In this document: piece after piece, positions 25,631 to 35,036 of the stretch
Numbering within the stretch: position 1 is the stretch's first letter
Layout: every line of letters begins with the position of its first letter
Assembly: GCA_964581455.1 (NCBI GenBank)
Contig: CAZOOT010000002.1
Location: forward strand, 16,178-80,177
Direction of reading: 5' to 3'
From: VBAS01 sp964581455
GTDB taxonomy: Bacteria; Bacteroidota; Bacteroidia; Chitinophagales; Chitinophagaceae
DNA: 64,000 nt
Position numbers and translations under genes: made by a program
The notes under the pieces: model-generated
Databases searched by the model: none
What the model was told of the DNA's origin: nothing
Seen by the model: only the letters and a program-made list of their open reading frames with translations

Positions 25631-27172
25631 TTATTTTAATTGGAGTACTACAACAGAATAGGGTGGCAAGGTCAGGGATAAGGTATTACCGGAAACTTTT
25701 GTTCCTGTAAATGCAGTCGGTTTTATTTTATCAGGATTTTCAAAACTGTTATAGTTCTGAAGTTTGTCAGACGACAATATTCTGCCCGAGATCGTTTTAC
25801 TGTTTACTCCATTCAACGTAATGGAAACATCCTGCGCTTTGTTGGCATCAATATTTACCAATGAAATATGTGTAGCATTGTTCTTATCTCTTGATGCAGA
25901 AACCGACACGGCTTTTAACGTATCCTTTCCCAACACATAATTATTGCTTTTTAATTCTACCGGTAGCATCAGGGCATCCTGGTGCACATTGTACATTTCC
26001 ATCACATGATAAGTAGGTGTGAGGATCATTTTTTCTTCATTGGTTAAAATAACTGCCTGCAATACATTTACTATTTGTGCGAGGTTGGCCATCTTTACAC
26101 GATCACAGTGATTATTAAATATGTTCAGCGTAGCTCCTGCAATCATCGCATCCCGCATGGTATTCTGCTGAAATAAAAATGCTCCGTTTGTGCCGGGTTC
26201 CACATCATACCAGCCACCCCATTCATCCACTGCCAGTGCTTTCTTCTTTTGCGGATCATATTTATCCATAATGGCCTTGTGCTTTGTGACCAGTTCATCC
26301 ATCAGTATCGCCCTTTTCATAGTGGTCATATATTCCTGTTCTGAAAAAGCAGTAGCTGATCCTTTTTTATTCCAGTTAATTACTGAATAATGATGCAATC
26401 CCAATGCATCATACATATTGGCAGGCAGCTCTTTCATCAATACTTCGGTCCAGTGATAATCATCATCAGAAGCACCAGAGGCAATACGATATAATTTATC
26501 GGAGTTGTTCCAATTGGTCATGAAGGTGGCATACTGACGATAAATATTTGCATAATATTCTGCCGTCATATTTCCGCCACATCCCCAGGCTTCATTACCC
26601 AGTCCCCAGAATTTTACATTCCATGGGTTCGGTCTTCCGCCTGCCTGTCTTAAGTCAGTCATCGGACTACTGTTATTCGGATGTGTGGTATATTTTACCC
26701 AATCGCTTAATTCCTGTGGTGTGCCGCTTCCTACGTTACCACTTAAATAAGGTTCTGCACCCAGCAGTTCACACATATTTAAAAATTCATTGGTGCCAAA
26801 ACTGTTATCCTCTTTTACATTACCCCACCAGACATTCAGCATGGAGGGTCTTTCTTTTTTTGGACCAACACCATCTTTCCAATGATAGGTATCAGCAAAA
26901 CATCCCCCAGGCCAGCGAAGTACCGGCACTTTTAATTTTTTCAATGCATCGATAATATCCAATCTCACACCATCTTTATGCGGAATAGTTTTATTATCCT
27001 CTCCTATATAAAGGCCACCATAAATACAATGACCAAGGTGCTCGGCAAAATGTCCGTAAATATTTTTATTGATCGTATCTTTTGCAAGGCCTGCATTTAC
27101 AACAATTGTATTTTGTGCAATTGAGTTTTTTCCAATGGATAAAAAAGCTACAATAATTATGACTTTTTTCAT
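25631..27172 (-). CDS. GH51 alpha-L-arabinofuranosidase
   Basis: A 513-residue secreted protein (leader to about SIAQ). The sequence IYGHFAEHLGHCIYGGL and VLRWPGGCFADTYHWKDGVGP opens the barrel. The acid/base Glu194 is in GLGNEAWGCGG and the nucleophile Glu317 in AVDEWGGW, followed by the C-terminal beta-sandwich to VVLQLK. This is the full set for GH51 arabinofuranosidases, which remove arabinose side chains from arabinoxylan and its oligosaccharides. Neighbours are GH10 (5 bases) and GH3 (24 bases). No arabinose-catabolic genes are in this window, so the arabinose must be used elsewhere. Confidence 0.95.
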   Translation of the reverse strand: MKKVIIIVAFLSIGKNSIAQNTIVVNAGLAKDTINKNIYGHFAEHLGHCIYGGLYIGEDNKTIPHKDGVRLDIIDALKKLKVPVLRWPGGCFADTYHWKDGVGPKKERPSMLNVWWGNVKEDNSFGTNEFLNMCELLGAEPYLSGNVGSGTPQELSDWVKYTTHPNNSSPMTDLRQAGGRPNPWNVKFWGLGNEAWGCGGNMTAEYYANIYRQYATFMTNWNNSDKLYRIASGASDDDYHWTEVLMKELPANMYDALGLHHYSVINWNKKGSATAFSEQEYMTTMKRAILMDELVTKHKAIMDKYDPQKKKALAVDEWGGWYDVEPGTNGAFLFQQNTMRDAMIAGATLNIFNNHCDRVKMANLAQIVNVLQAVILTNEEKMILTPTYHVMEMYNVHQDALMLPVELKSNNYVLGKDTLKAVSVSASRDKNNATHISLVNIDANKAQDVSITLNGVNSKTISGRILSSDKLQNYNSFENPDKIKPTAFTGTKVSGNTLSLTLPPYSVVVLQLK

Positions 27173-27196
27173 GTGTTATTATTTAAAGTGATTTGT

Positions 27197-29809
27197 TTAA
27201 TTAATGGTTGTATTTGCTTTGACAACATTACTGCTTGCATTAACTTTTACATCCGGTTGCCCTCCACCTACACTAATACTGATTATTCCTTTTTGTTGTT
27301 TTAATTTACCATCACTGTCAACAACAGACAGATCATCCGGTGTTAATTTAAAACTCAGCATTTTGCTTTCACCAGCTTTTAATGAAATCCTTTGAAATCC
27401 TTTCAATGCTTTTATTGGGGTCTGAATGTTTTTATTTTGATTAGAGACATATAACTGTACTACTTCTTCGCCTTCTCTCTTTCCTGTGTTTGTAATTTTT
27501 ACAGTTACTGAAATATTATTTCCTGACTTAATGCTTGCAGGCACCATTAAGTTCTCATATTTAAAACTGGTATAGCTTAATCCATAACCAAACGGATATA
27601 ATGCATCGCCTTTAAAATAACGGTAGGTGCGATTGGTCATATCATAACTGCTGAAATCAGGCAAATCACTGTCGCTTTTATAAAAAGTAACAGGTAAACG
27701 TCCGGCGGGATTGTAATCGCCAAACAATACATCGGCCACTGCAGTGCCTGCACTTTGTCCGCCATACCATGCATTGATGATGGCAGGAATATTTTCTGAT
27801 TCCCATGGAATGGCAATGGCACTGCCTGTCATCATGACGAATACAACCGGCTTTCCGAGTGCATATAATTTTTTCATCACTTCCGTTTGAATAGCTGGTA
27901 ATAATATGGATGTTCTGTCACCGCCATTGAAGCCCGGATAATCCACTCTCATTTCTTCTCCTTCCAGTTGCGGGGAAATGCCACCAACAAATACTACTGC
28001 ATCCACATCTTTTATCTTGTTCAGGAATGCGGTGATATTAAAGGGTTCAAAATTTCCTGCTCTCAGCCTTACATTGCCTTTTCCTTCACCCTGCCAGTAC
28101 TCCACTACAATTTTATATTGTTGCCCTTTCTTTATTTGTTGCCTGTGTGTTCTTGCACCCCAACGGTTGCGAAGCCATGCATTCAATACTTCTTTATCAT
28201 TGATAAAAACTTTATATCCATCATCTGCTTCTATTTCAAATGTTATTTCGCCATCTTTATCTGCCGCGTAATAAGTGGTGTACCGTGCCGAAAAATTATT
28301 GGCTCTTATATTTCCGATAACAGCTTCACCTTCCTGCCAGAAATGGTCCAGATCATTTTCAGTTTGTACAATTGGTTCACCTTTTAATTCAACATTATTA
28401 AAATATTCTGCTTTAAATCCTTTCTTGCCTTCAAATAAATACTGATTGACGGCATCCGTATAAGCAAGTAAAGTATCGTCGGTAAAATTTAAAGCCCTTT
28501 CGTAAACCACTTCCACTTCATTTCCTAACTTTCTTTTAATTCCATCTAAAACAGTAACTAACTCAGTAGGGATGCCATTATAGTTTCCCAATATGGCGAT
28601 GCGGTTATCTGCATTAGGACCAATAACTGCGATCTTTTTTAATTTTTTACTTAATGGCAAAGTGTTGTTTTGGTTTTTTAACATTACAATACTTTGTTGC
28701 GCCATTTTTAAAGCATGTGCTTTATGCGGATCGCTTTCTAAAACTGTTACAGGCGTTTGTGCATATTTTACTTTTTCTACGGGGTCAAACATTCCAAGGC
28801 GATAGCGGATCGTAAATAATCTTTTTACACTTACATTGATCTGCTCTTCAGTAATCAATCCTTTTTTTACAGCTTCTACCAATGAAAGAAAAGCAGCGGT
28901 TCCACAATCCACATCAGTACCATGCATAACTGCATCGGCACTGGCTGTTGCTGCATCCGGATGTGTTTTGTGATTTTTAAAAAAATCATCAATTGCCCAG
29001 CAGTCACTGGTTACATATCCGGTAAATTTCCATTGCTTACGCAGAATATCATTCATCAACAGATCACTGGCACAGCAAGGCTGTGTATTCACTGCATTGT
29101 ATGCACACATCACTCCCGCTACATTTGCTTTGGTGACCAGTTCCCTAAAAGCTGGCAGGTACGTATCCCAAAGATCATAAGTTGATGGATTGAAATTGTC
29201 AACGTGACGTGAAGGTTCCGGTCCGCTATGTACTGCATAATGTTTTGCACAGGCAGCAGCTTTCAGATATTTGGGATCTTCTCCTTGAATTCCTCTTACA
29301 AATGCTTTTCCAAGCATGGAAGTGAGGAAAGGATCTTCGCCATAAGTCTCCTGTCCACGGCCCCAACGCGGATCACGAAAAATATTGATATTGGGTGTCC
29401 AGTAAGTAAGTCCGAGATATCTTTCACCGGCTCTGCCCTGTTGAATTGCTTTGTTGTAAACTGCCCTGCCTTCCAGTGCTGAATAATCTGCCATGCGGTG
29501 CAGTGAGTTGGTATCAAAAGTTGCAGCCATCGCTATGGCCTGCGGAAATACAGTAACTCTGTAAGGTGTTCTTGCCACGCCATGCAATACTTCATTCCAC
29601 CAATCATAGGCCGGGATTCCTAATTTTGGAACAGTCGGTGCATGATTCATCATCTGGGCTACTTTTTCTTCCAGTGTTAACCAGCTTACCAGGTCATTTA
29701 CTCTTTGTTCAAAAGATAAATTTGAATTCCACATCGGGTAGGCTTTATATTCCTGCGCATTCAATAAGAAAGAAAAAAAGAAAACAGTATTGAAGAGAAT
29801 CGCTTTCAT
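27197..29809 (-). CDS. GH3 beta-xylosidase/beta-glucosidase with PA14 domain
   Basis: An 870-residue secreted enzyme (leader to about LLNAQ). The first barrel runs from LVSWLTLEEKVAQM to about residue 350, with nucleophile Asp269 in GYVTSDCWAIDDF. The (alpha/beta)6 domain starts at KKIAVIGPNADN and is split by a PA14 domain at about 463-587 (FKAEYFNN ... GNVRLRAGN). It resumes at VFVGGISPQLEGEEM, and a fibronectin-III-like domain ends the protein. PA14-containing GH3 enzymes of this type in Prevotella and Bacteroides are beta-xylosidases, which suits this locus. It would release xylose from xylo-oligosaccharides. A 109-base gap without clear signals separates it from the GH43 gene upstream. 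Confidence 0.93.
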   Translation of the reverse strand: MKAILFNTVFFFSFLLNAQEYKAYPMWNSNLSFEQRVNDLVSWLTLEEKVAQMMNHAPTVPKLGIPAYDWWNEVLHGVARTPYRVTVFPQAIAMAATFDTNSLHRMADYSALEGRAVYNKAIQQGRAGERYLGLTYWTPNINIFRDPRWGRGQETYGEDPFLTSMLGKAFVRGIQGEDPKYLKAAACAKHYAVHSGPEPSRHVDNFNPSTYDLWDTYLPAFRELVTKANVAGVMCAYNAVNTQPCCASDLLMNDILRKQWKFTGYVTSDCWAIDDFFKNHKTHPDAATASADAVMHGTDVDCGTAAFLSLVEAVKKGLITEEQINVSVKRLFTIRYRLGMFDPVEKVKYAQTPVTVLESDPHKAHALKMAQQSIVMLKNQNNTLPLSKKLKKIAVIGPNADNRIAILGNYNGIPTELVTVLDGIKRKLGNEVEVVYERALNFTDDTLLAYTDAVNQYLFEGKKGFKAEYFNNVELKGEPIVQTENDLDHFWQEGEAVIGNIRANNFSARYTTYYAADKDGEITFEIEADDGYKVFINDKEVLNAWLRNRWGARTHRQQIKKGQQYKIVVEYWQGEGKGNVRLRAGNFEPFNITAFLNKIKDVDAVVFVGGISPQLEGEEMRVDYPGFNGGDRTSILLPAIQTEVMKKLYALGKPVVFVMMTGSAIAIPWESENIPAIINAWYGGQSAGTAVADVLFGDYNPAGRLPVTFYKSDSDLPDFSSYDMTNRTYRYFKGDALYPFGYGLSYTSFKYENLMVPASIKSGNNISVTVKITNTGKREGEEVVQLYVSNQNKNIQTPIKALKGFQRISLKAGESKMLSFKLTPDDLSVVDSDGKLKQQKGIISISVGGGQPDVKVNASSNVVKANTTIN

Positions 29810-29918
29810 TGAAAATAATTTAATACTTTATAATAGCCAATCTTGCCAGAATGACTCCTGAACTTTCAATGGGTAATGAATTCAATCCGGGTTTACCGGT
29901 TTAGTAATCGCCTGGTCT

Positions 29919-30989
29919 TTATTTATGTGCAGATATTGGCTGTATCGTTCCGTCATCATTATACTTTAACTCTGATACTTTAATATTTCTCAGGTGAGTT
30001 TTTCCGCTCAGTTGCACATCATGATAAAACACATACCACTTTCCATTTATTTCTACAATAGAGTGGTGATTGGTCCATCCTTCTACAGGATTCAATAAAA
30101 CCCCTGTGTAAGTAAAAGGGCCATAAGGATTATCTCCGATAGCATAATTAATAAAATGCGTATCCCCGGTTGAATAAGAGAAATAATATTTGCCCTTATA
30201 CTTGTGCATCCAGGCAGCTTCAAAAAAACGCTTGTCGTTATCTTTTTCTTTAAATGAGTTTCCGTTTTTATCAACCAACTTAATTTCTTTTACAGGCTCA
30301 GCAAAACTTTTCATATCCGAATTGAGCTTTGCCATTCTTGGTAAAACAGCTTCATCTTCCGGTTGACGATTCTTTCCGGAAGAATCATATTTACTGTTAT
30401 TCCATTTTTGCAACTGGCCACCCCAGATTCCACCGAAATACATATAATATGTACCATCATCATCTTTGAAAACAGCAGGATCGATACTATAACTTCCTTT
30501 AATAGGATTTGGTTCTGCTTTAAAAGGTCCTTCTGGAGTGCTGCTGGTTGCTACACCAATCTGAAATACATCGCTTTTATTTTTTACAGGGAAATAGAGA
30601 TAATATGTTCCGTTGGAAAATGCAGCATCAGGTGCCCACATTTGTCTGCCGGCCCAGGGTACATCTTTAATATCCAGCGCTACACCATGATCGGTTACTG
30701 CTCCGCCAATGGAATCCATTGAAAGAATATGATAATCCCGCATATCAAAATGTCCACCGAGATCATCTTCTTTTGTACCGGTAGCAGTATCATGCGAAGG
30801 ATAAATATAAATACGACCGTTAAAAACATGAGCCGATGGATCTGCTGTATAAATATGTGAAACCAGTGGTTGCGACAGGTATTCTTTTTTTGTTTCTGTA
30901 TTATTTTCTGTAGCAGTTTCTTTCTTTTCATTGTTGCAGGCCAATATGCCAAAACAAAATAAGACTCCGGTTAAAACTGAATATTTCAT
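29919..30989 (-). CDS. GH43-family lipoprotein (beta-xylosidase/arabinofuranosidase)
   Basis: A 356-residue lipoprotein: leader FCFGILACNN with Cys18. A single GH43 propeller has the general base Asp50 in YTADPSAHVFNGRIY, an Asp in YSIDPAVFKDDDG, and the acid Glu in RFFEAAWMHKYKGKYYFSYS. It has no second beta-sandwich, unlike the GH43 at 11136-12707, and resembles the single-domain GH43 group found in xylan loci. It acts on xylose or arabinose residues of arabinoxylan while anchored to the membrane. The SDR gene ends 17 bases upstream. Confidence 0.92.
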   Translation of the reverse strand: MKYSVLTGVLFCFGILACNNEKKETATENNTETKKEYLSQPLVSHIYTADPSAHVFNGRIYIYPSHDTATGTKEDDLGGHFDMRDYHILSMDSIGGAVTDHGVALDIKDVPWAGRQMWAPDAAFSNGTYYLYFPVKNKSDVFQIGVATSSTPEGPFKAEPNPIKGSYSIDPAVFKDDDGTYYMYFGGIWGGQLQKWNNSKYDSSGKNRQPEDEAVLPRMAKLNSDMKSFAEPVKEIKLVDKNGNSFKEKDNDKRFFEAAWMHKYKGKYYFSYSTGDTHFINYAIGDNPYGPFTYTGVLLNPVEGWTNHHSIVEINGKWYVFYHDVQLSGKTHLRNIKVSELKYNDDGTIQPISAHK

Positions 30990-31006
30990 TTTTATATATT
31001 TTAATT

Positions 31007-31759
31007 TTAAAATCCGATAGAGTTACCTCCATCAACAGGCAATACCACGCCAGTAATATATTTTGCTGCATCTGAAGCAAGAAATAAAGCTGCTTCTCCG
31101 ATATCCTCTGTTTTTCCCATATAGCCCATAGGTGTTCTGCCAAATACTTTTGCCTTTCTTTCAGGATCTGAGTTCAGCGCTTTTGCTGTCATGGCAGTTT
31201 CAATAAATCCCGGTGCAATTGCATTGATACGAATTCCCTTTGGCGATAATTCCACGGCCATGGCCCTCGTCATTCCATCAATCGCGGTTTTTGATGCGGA
31301 ATAGGCGATTACTCTTGGTAATCCATATTGAGCTGCCATTGAACTGATATTAATGATAGACCCTTTTCCTTTTATCAGCATTTGTTTTACCACTTCTCTG
31401 GAGACGCTGAAAACAGAGGAAAGGTTTGTTGTGATCACCTGCTGAAATTCTTCATCGGTGACTTCGGTAAAATCTTTTTTCATATTTATTCCTGCATTAT
31501 TTACAAGAATATCTATCTGCCCAAATTTTTTTATTACAGCATTAATAAGAGCCGGAATAGTTTTCAAATCACTCAGGTCACAAACCATGTCGGTACAATT
31601 TTTTCCCAATTTCTTTTTTGCGTTATTGAGTTTGATCTTATCTCTGCCAACAATAATTGTTTGAATATTGTTATCAACAAATTTTTGAGCAATTGCCAGA
31701 CCGATACCCGAACCTCCGCCTGTAATTACTGCAACTTTTTTTGTGTCTTTGGATTTCAT
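31007..31759 (-). CDS. SDR-family dehydrogenase (possible fructuronate reductase or gluconate dehydrogenase)
   Basis: A 250-residue cytoplasmic protein with all classical short-chain dehydrogenase motifs: TGGGSGIG (13-20), NNAG (87-90), catalytic Ser140, Tyr153 and Lys157 (YSASK), and a C-terminal GVVLPVDGG. It lies 38 bases after the alpha-glucuronidase gene, which releases (methyl)glucuronate. Together with uxuA at 54701-55861 this makes an SDR-type D-mannonate/fructuronate oxidoreductase (UxuB role) a sensible candidate. Gluconate 5-dehydrogenase-like or xylose dehydrogenase activity are equal alternatives on sequence alone. It is one of the few cytoplasmic proteins in the minus-strand block. 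Confidence 0.85.
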   Translation of the reverse strand: MKSKDTKKVAVITGGGSGIGLAIAQKFVDNNIQTIIVGRDKIKLNNAKKKLGKNCTDMVCDLSDLKTIPALINAVIKKFGQIDILVNNAGINMKKDFTEVTDEEFQQVITTNLSSVFSVSREVVKQMLIKGKGSIINISSMAAQYGLPRVIAYSASKTAIDGMTRAMAVELSPKGIRINAIAPGFIETAMTAKALNSDPERKAKVFGRTPMGYMGKTEDIGEAALFLASDAAKYITGVVLPVDGGNSIGF

Positions 31760-31797
31760 CTTTTTTAGATTGAAATGTGGCGAAATATTTTATTCAT

Positions 31798-33942
31798 TTA
31801 ATTACCCGGGGCATATGGAAACCTCAGGCTTTTATAATAATCTAATGTTTTATCCGGCTTTTCATATTTTGAAGGGATCGGCATTTTGGAAAATGTCTGG
31901 AAATACAGCAAACATGCATTTCTCCACCAGATGGCTTCTTTTACTTGTATTGCCAGTAACATTTTCACATGCTGAAATCTTTCAGCATCCACATGTTTTT
32001 CCAGTAAATTCCATTGTTGCTGAATAGATTTCATTTCTTCCACACCCCAATAATACTTGTCACATAATTCTTCCCACAATGTTTTTCCTGATTTCATTTT
32101 ATGTTTCCAGCTTACATGATGAAACCATAAAAGGAATTTTTCGTCGCAGGTATTGATATCTTCATATTGCTTTTTCACTTCGGGGGCATATTGTGCCAAT
32201 GCATTTGTTCCGGTTGAAGTTCTGTCAAATCCAATTCCAAAGGAATCCGCCCTGTGATAATAAACTGGGTTCCAGTCGGGTCTTGATAAAGTATTACTCC
32301 AGGGCGCAGGACCATAGTGATGTCCGTTGCCCATAATATGATGTAATCCCAATGGCGTCATATAATTTACCATGGCTTCATAGGACGACATCATTATTTT
32401 TTTTGTGGTGGTTACGAAAACCGGATTATTATTAAATGTCTGACGGATCCACTCATCTGCAATTTGTTCGCTGGTTAAAGAAAGATCCCATGCCAGCCGA
32501 CCCATTGCATACCAATTAGCTTGTCCGAATAGATGCCCGGTCCAGTTTCTGTCATTGCCAATGTTGGACACGCCGGCCATTCCGTTTAATGAATTATGGT
32601 ATAAACTGCCATCAATAGTTTTTGCAACCGTAGTACCTTTTCCATTCATATAGGTGTCTGTATCCAGTACTTCTTTAAACATCGGCGCTTCATAAACAAG
32701 ATGTGTAGCCTGACCAAGATACTCCTGTGTGATCTGAAACTCCATCATTAATGGGGTTTGCTTTGTAGTTCCGAATAAAGGAGAGAAAGGTTCTCTAGGT
32801 TGAAAATCGATGGGACCGTTTTTTACCTGAACAATAACATTGCTTCTGAATTTTCCATCCAGCGGTTTAAATTCTTCATATGCCTGTTTGAAACGGTCGT
32901 CAGATTCCTGGCTGTAAACAAATGCCCGCCACATCACAATTCCTTTAAAAGGTGCAACTGCATCGGCCAGCATGTTGGCGCCATCGGCATGATTTCTGCC
33001 ATAGTTCTGCGGACCGGGTTGTCCTTCAGAATTTGCTTTAACAAGAAAACCACCGAAGTCCGGAATCAGTTCATAAATTTCTTTTGCTTTGTTATTCCAC
33101 CAAGTTTGAACTGTATCATTTTTAGGGTCAGCTGTTCTTAATCTTCCGATTTCTATCGGTGCACTGAATCTTGCGGTGAGATAAACCTTAATTCCATATG
33201 GCCGAAAAATGTTTGCTAACGCTGCTACTTTTTCGAGATATGGTTTTGTCAGGATCACTGCATTCGCATTCACATTCATAAGCGAAACACCATTAATACC
33301 AATAGATGCATTGGCTCTTGCATAATCTTTATATCGCTGGTCAAGGTAATCAGGAAGTGTGTGCCAGTTCCAGATTGAGATGCCGGCATAACCTCTTTCT
33401 ACATGCCTGTTTAAATTATCCCAGTGATTTAATAATCGCAATTGTAAGGAAGGGGATGATACAATATGAAGATTTGAAATAGATTGTTGGGTTTGCAAAA
33501 GCCGGAGAAAATGAAAACTGCCATAAAGCACTCCAATATCTGAATTGGCCGCAATGACAATTACTTTTTTGCCATTGTGAAAAACAGAGCGAATAATAAA
33601 TCCTTCTTTCCCGGTTGAGTCGAGGGAAGATTTAGAAATGAGTGAGGAAATTAAATTATTTGCAGAAGCAGTTCCGGCAATTATTCCACCATTTATTAAT
33701 GATGATTGAATGGGAATTTGTTTTCCCAAAAGTCCTTTCAGGCCATTAGCCAATTCATTTTTTGCTTTCAGTAGCGATGCAGAGCTTGCATTGATATTTA
33801 TTTCTTTGATGATGCTGCGGTAATTAAGAAGCTGAATGGGGTTATCAATAAGTTTATAACGCAGCCATAAATCATACCCGTCTTCTGCTGATGTCATCGT
33901 TGGTCTGACCAACAATAAAAATAGCAGGGCGGTTTTTACCAT
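31798..33942 (-). CDS. aguA: GH67 alpha-glucuronidase
   Basis: A 714-residue secreted protein from the ATG at 33942 (leader MVKTALLFLLLVRPTMTSA, then EDGYDLWLRY, the usual GH67 beginning). A TTG at 33963 could extend it by seven residues into the end of the LacI gene, but the ATG gives a normal leader. The catalytic residues known from Cellvibrio GlcA67A are all present at the right spacing: Glu306 (VKANSEGQPGP), Asp379 (KNGPIDFQ) and Glu407 (ITQEYLG). GH67 removes 4-O-methyl-glucuronate from the non-reducing end of xylo-oligosaccharides. It is the first enzyme gene after the two LacI regulators, 17 bases from the nearer one. Confidence 0.95.
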   Translation of the reverse strand: MVKTALLFLLLVRPTMTSAEDGYDLWLRYKLIDNPIQLLNYRSIIKEININASSASLLKAKNELANGLKGLLGKQIPIQSSLINGGIIAGTASANNLISSLISKSSLDSTGKEGFIIRSVFHNGKKVIVIAANSDIGVLYGSFHFLRLLQTQQSISNLHIVSSPSLQLRLLNHWDNLNRHVERGYAGISIWNWHTLPDYLDQRYKDYARANASIGINGVSLMNVNANAVILTKPYLEKVAALANIFRPYGIKVYLTARFSAPIEIGRLRTADPKNDTVQTWWNNKAKEIYELIPDFGGFLVKANSEGQPGPQNYGRNHADGANMLADAVAPFKGIVMWRAFVYSQESDDRFKQAYEEFKPLDGKFRSNVIVQVKNGPIDFQPREPFSPLFGTTKQTPLMMEFQITQEYLGQATHLVYEAPMFKEVLDTDTYMNGKGTTVAKTIDGSLYHNSLNGMAGVSNIGNDRNWTGHLFGQANWYAMGRLAWDLSLTSEQIADEWIRQTFNNNPVFVTTTKKIMMSSYEAMVNYMTPLGLHHIMGNGHHYGPAPWSNTLSRPDWNPVYYHRADSFGIGFDRTSTGTNALAQYAPEVKKQYEDINTCDEKFLLWFHHVSWKHKMKSGKTLWEELCDKYYWGVEEMKSIQQQWNLLEKHVDAERFQHVKMLLAIQVKEAIWWRNACLLYFQTFSKMPIPSKYEKPDKTLDYYKSLRFPYAPGN

Positions 33943-33959
33943 ATTTGAAACAAATTGTA

Positions 33960-34997
33960 TCAAGTAGTTTTTTGTTTTTTCAATGATGAATTTCTAATAA
34001 TTAAATCTGAACGAACAACGATTGTATTTTTTTGTTTAATATTTGTCACCCCTTTCAGATGGTTAATGATATTATGAGCTGCGATCTGACCCATATCCAT
34101 TCCCGGGTAATTTATAGTACTTAGCTGCGGGTCAACTATTTTACAGATTGCATCATTGTTAAATCCTACAATTGCAATATCCTCCGGAATTTTTATGCCA
34201 TGGTCTTTAAGTGTATGCATGCAAACTGCCGCAGAAAAATCGTTTGTGATAAATGCGCCATCTGGCAACGGTTTCATCTTTAATATTTGAAGAGCGGCTT
34301 CTACACCACACTGTTCACTAAGGTCTTTTATTATCACCAACTCCTTTTTATAGGGAATGTCGTGATCTGTCAAAGCATCCATATATCCTTTATGTCTTTC
34401 TGCATATACGTTACGATTAAGATTTGCAGTAACAAGAACAATTTTTTTGCACCCCTGATCTATCAGATGACTGGTGGCCTGGTATCCGCATTTATAATTA
34501 TCAATAATTACCTTAACGTTTTCAGTTTTTTCTTCAACCCTGTCAAAGAAAATTACCGGAATGCCTTTTTCTTCAAAAATTTTATAGTGATCCAGGCCTT
34601 TGGTGTCGAAAGCCAGTGAAGCAATTATTCCATCTACCCGTTTATGAAATAAGTTTAAACTATTTGCAACTTCCTTTTTATAACTTTCTGATGAATGTGC
34701 AATAATAATATCATAACCTGCTTCTGTAGTTATTTTTTCAATACCTGCTAATACAGAGGTTATGAAATTGCTGTTCAATTCATGTATGATGACACCAATT
34801 GTATTTGATTTCTGTTTGCGTAAGCTGCTTGCAAAATTGTTATGTCTGTATCCTAAATCTTTTGCAGTTTGTTGAATTTTTTTACGGGTGTTCTTATTTA
34901 CGGCAGGGTGGTTTCCCAGTCCCCTGCTTACTGTTGCAGTTGAAACGGAGAGTTTCCTGGCGATATCATAAATTGTTATGTCCTTTTTTAATTTCAT
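33960..34997 (-). CDS. LacI-family transcriptional regulator, paralogue 1
   Basis: A 345-residue repressor-type protein. The N-terminal helix-turn-helix and hinge read ITIYDIARKLSVSTATVSRG and then ASSLRKQKSNTIGVI. The rest is a periplasmic-binding-protein-like effector domain. It is closely related to the next gene (35037-36074), with the same length and architecture. A palindrome, TGCAATCGGTTGCA, sits two bases upstream of its start codon, so it or its paralogue probably controls its own expression. It lies 17 bases before the GH67 gene, making it the regulator of the xylan block. The effector is likely a xylan- or glucuronate-derived sugar, not deducible here. Confidence 0.92.
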   Translation of the reverse strand: MKLKKDITIYDIARKLSVSTATVSRGLGNHPAVNKNTRKKIQQTAKDLGYRHNNFASSLRKQKSNTIGVIIHELNSNFITSVLAGIEKITTEAGYDIIIAHSSESYKKEVANSLNLFHKRVDGIIASLAFDTKGLDHYKIFEEKGIPVIFFDRVEEKTENVKVIIDNYKCGYQATSHLIDQGCKKIVLVTANLNRNVYAERHKGYMDALTDHDIPYKKELVIIKDLSEQCGVEAALQILKMKPLPDGAFITNDFSAAVCMHTLKDHGIKIPEDIAIVGFNNDAICKIVDPQLSTINYPGMDMGQIAAHNIINHLKGVTNIKQKNTIVVRSDLIIRNSSLKKQKTT

Positions 34998-34999
34998 GT

Positions 35000-35013
35000 T
35001 GCAATCGGTTGCA
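35000..35013. promoter_or_regulatory. Putative LacI-family operator at the start of LacI paralogue 1
   Basis: TGCAATCGGTTGCA, a near-perfect palindrome with the central CG typical of LacI-family (cre-like) operators. The same 14 bases occur at 36111-36124. It lies two bases upstream of the start codon at 34997 and inside the 39-base gap between the two LacI genes, where a bound protein could block read-through or translation-proximal transcription. Binding is inferred. Confidence 0.7.
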
Positions 35014-35036
35014 TAAAAATCGGATAAAAATATTAA

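Noticed and set aside
29810..29918. 109-base gap between GH3 and the GH43 lipoprotein genes
   Set aside because: Checked for promoters, hairpins and small genes; only a weak CCGG-containing symmetry was seen.
33943..33963. TTG start for GH67 overlapping the LacI stop codon
   Set aside because: The ATG at 33942 gives a proper leader; the seven extra residues add nothing recognisable.
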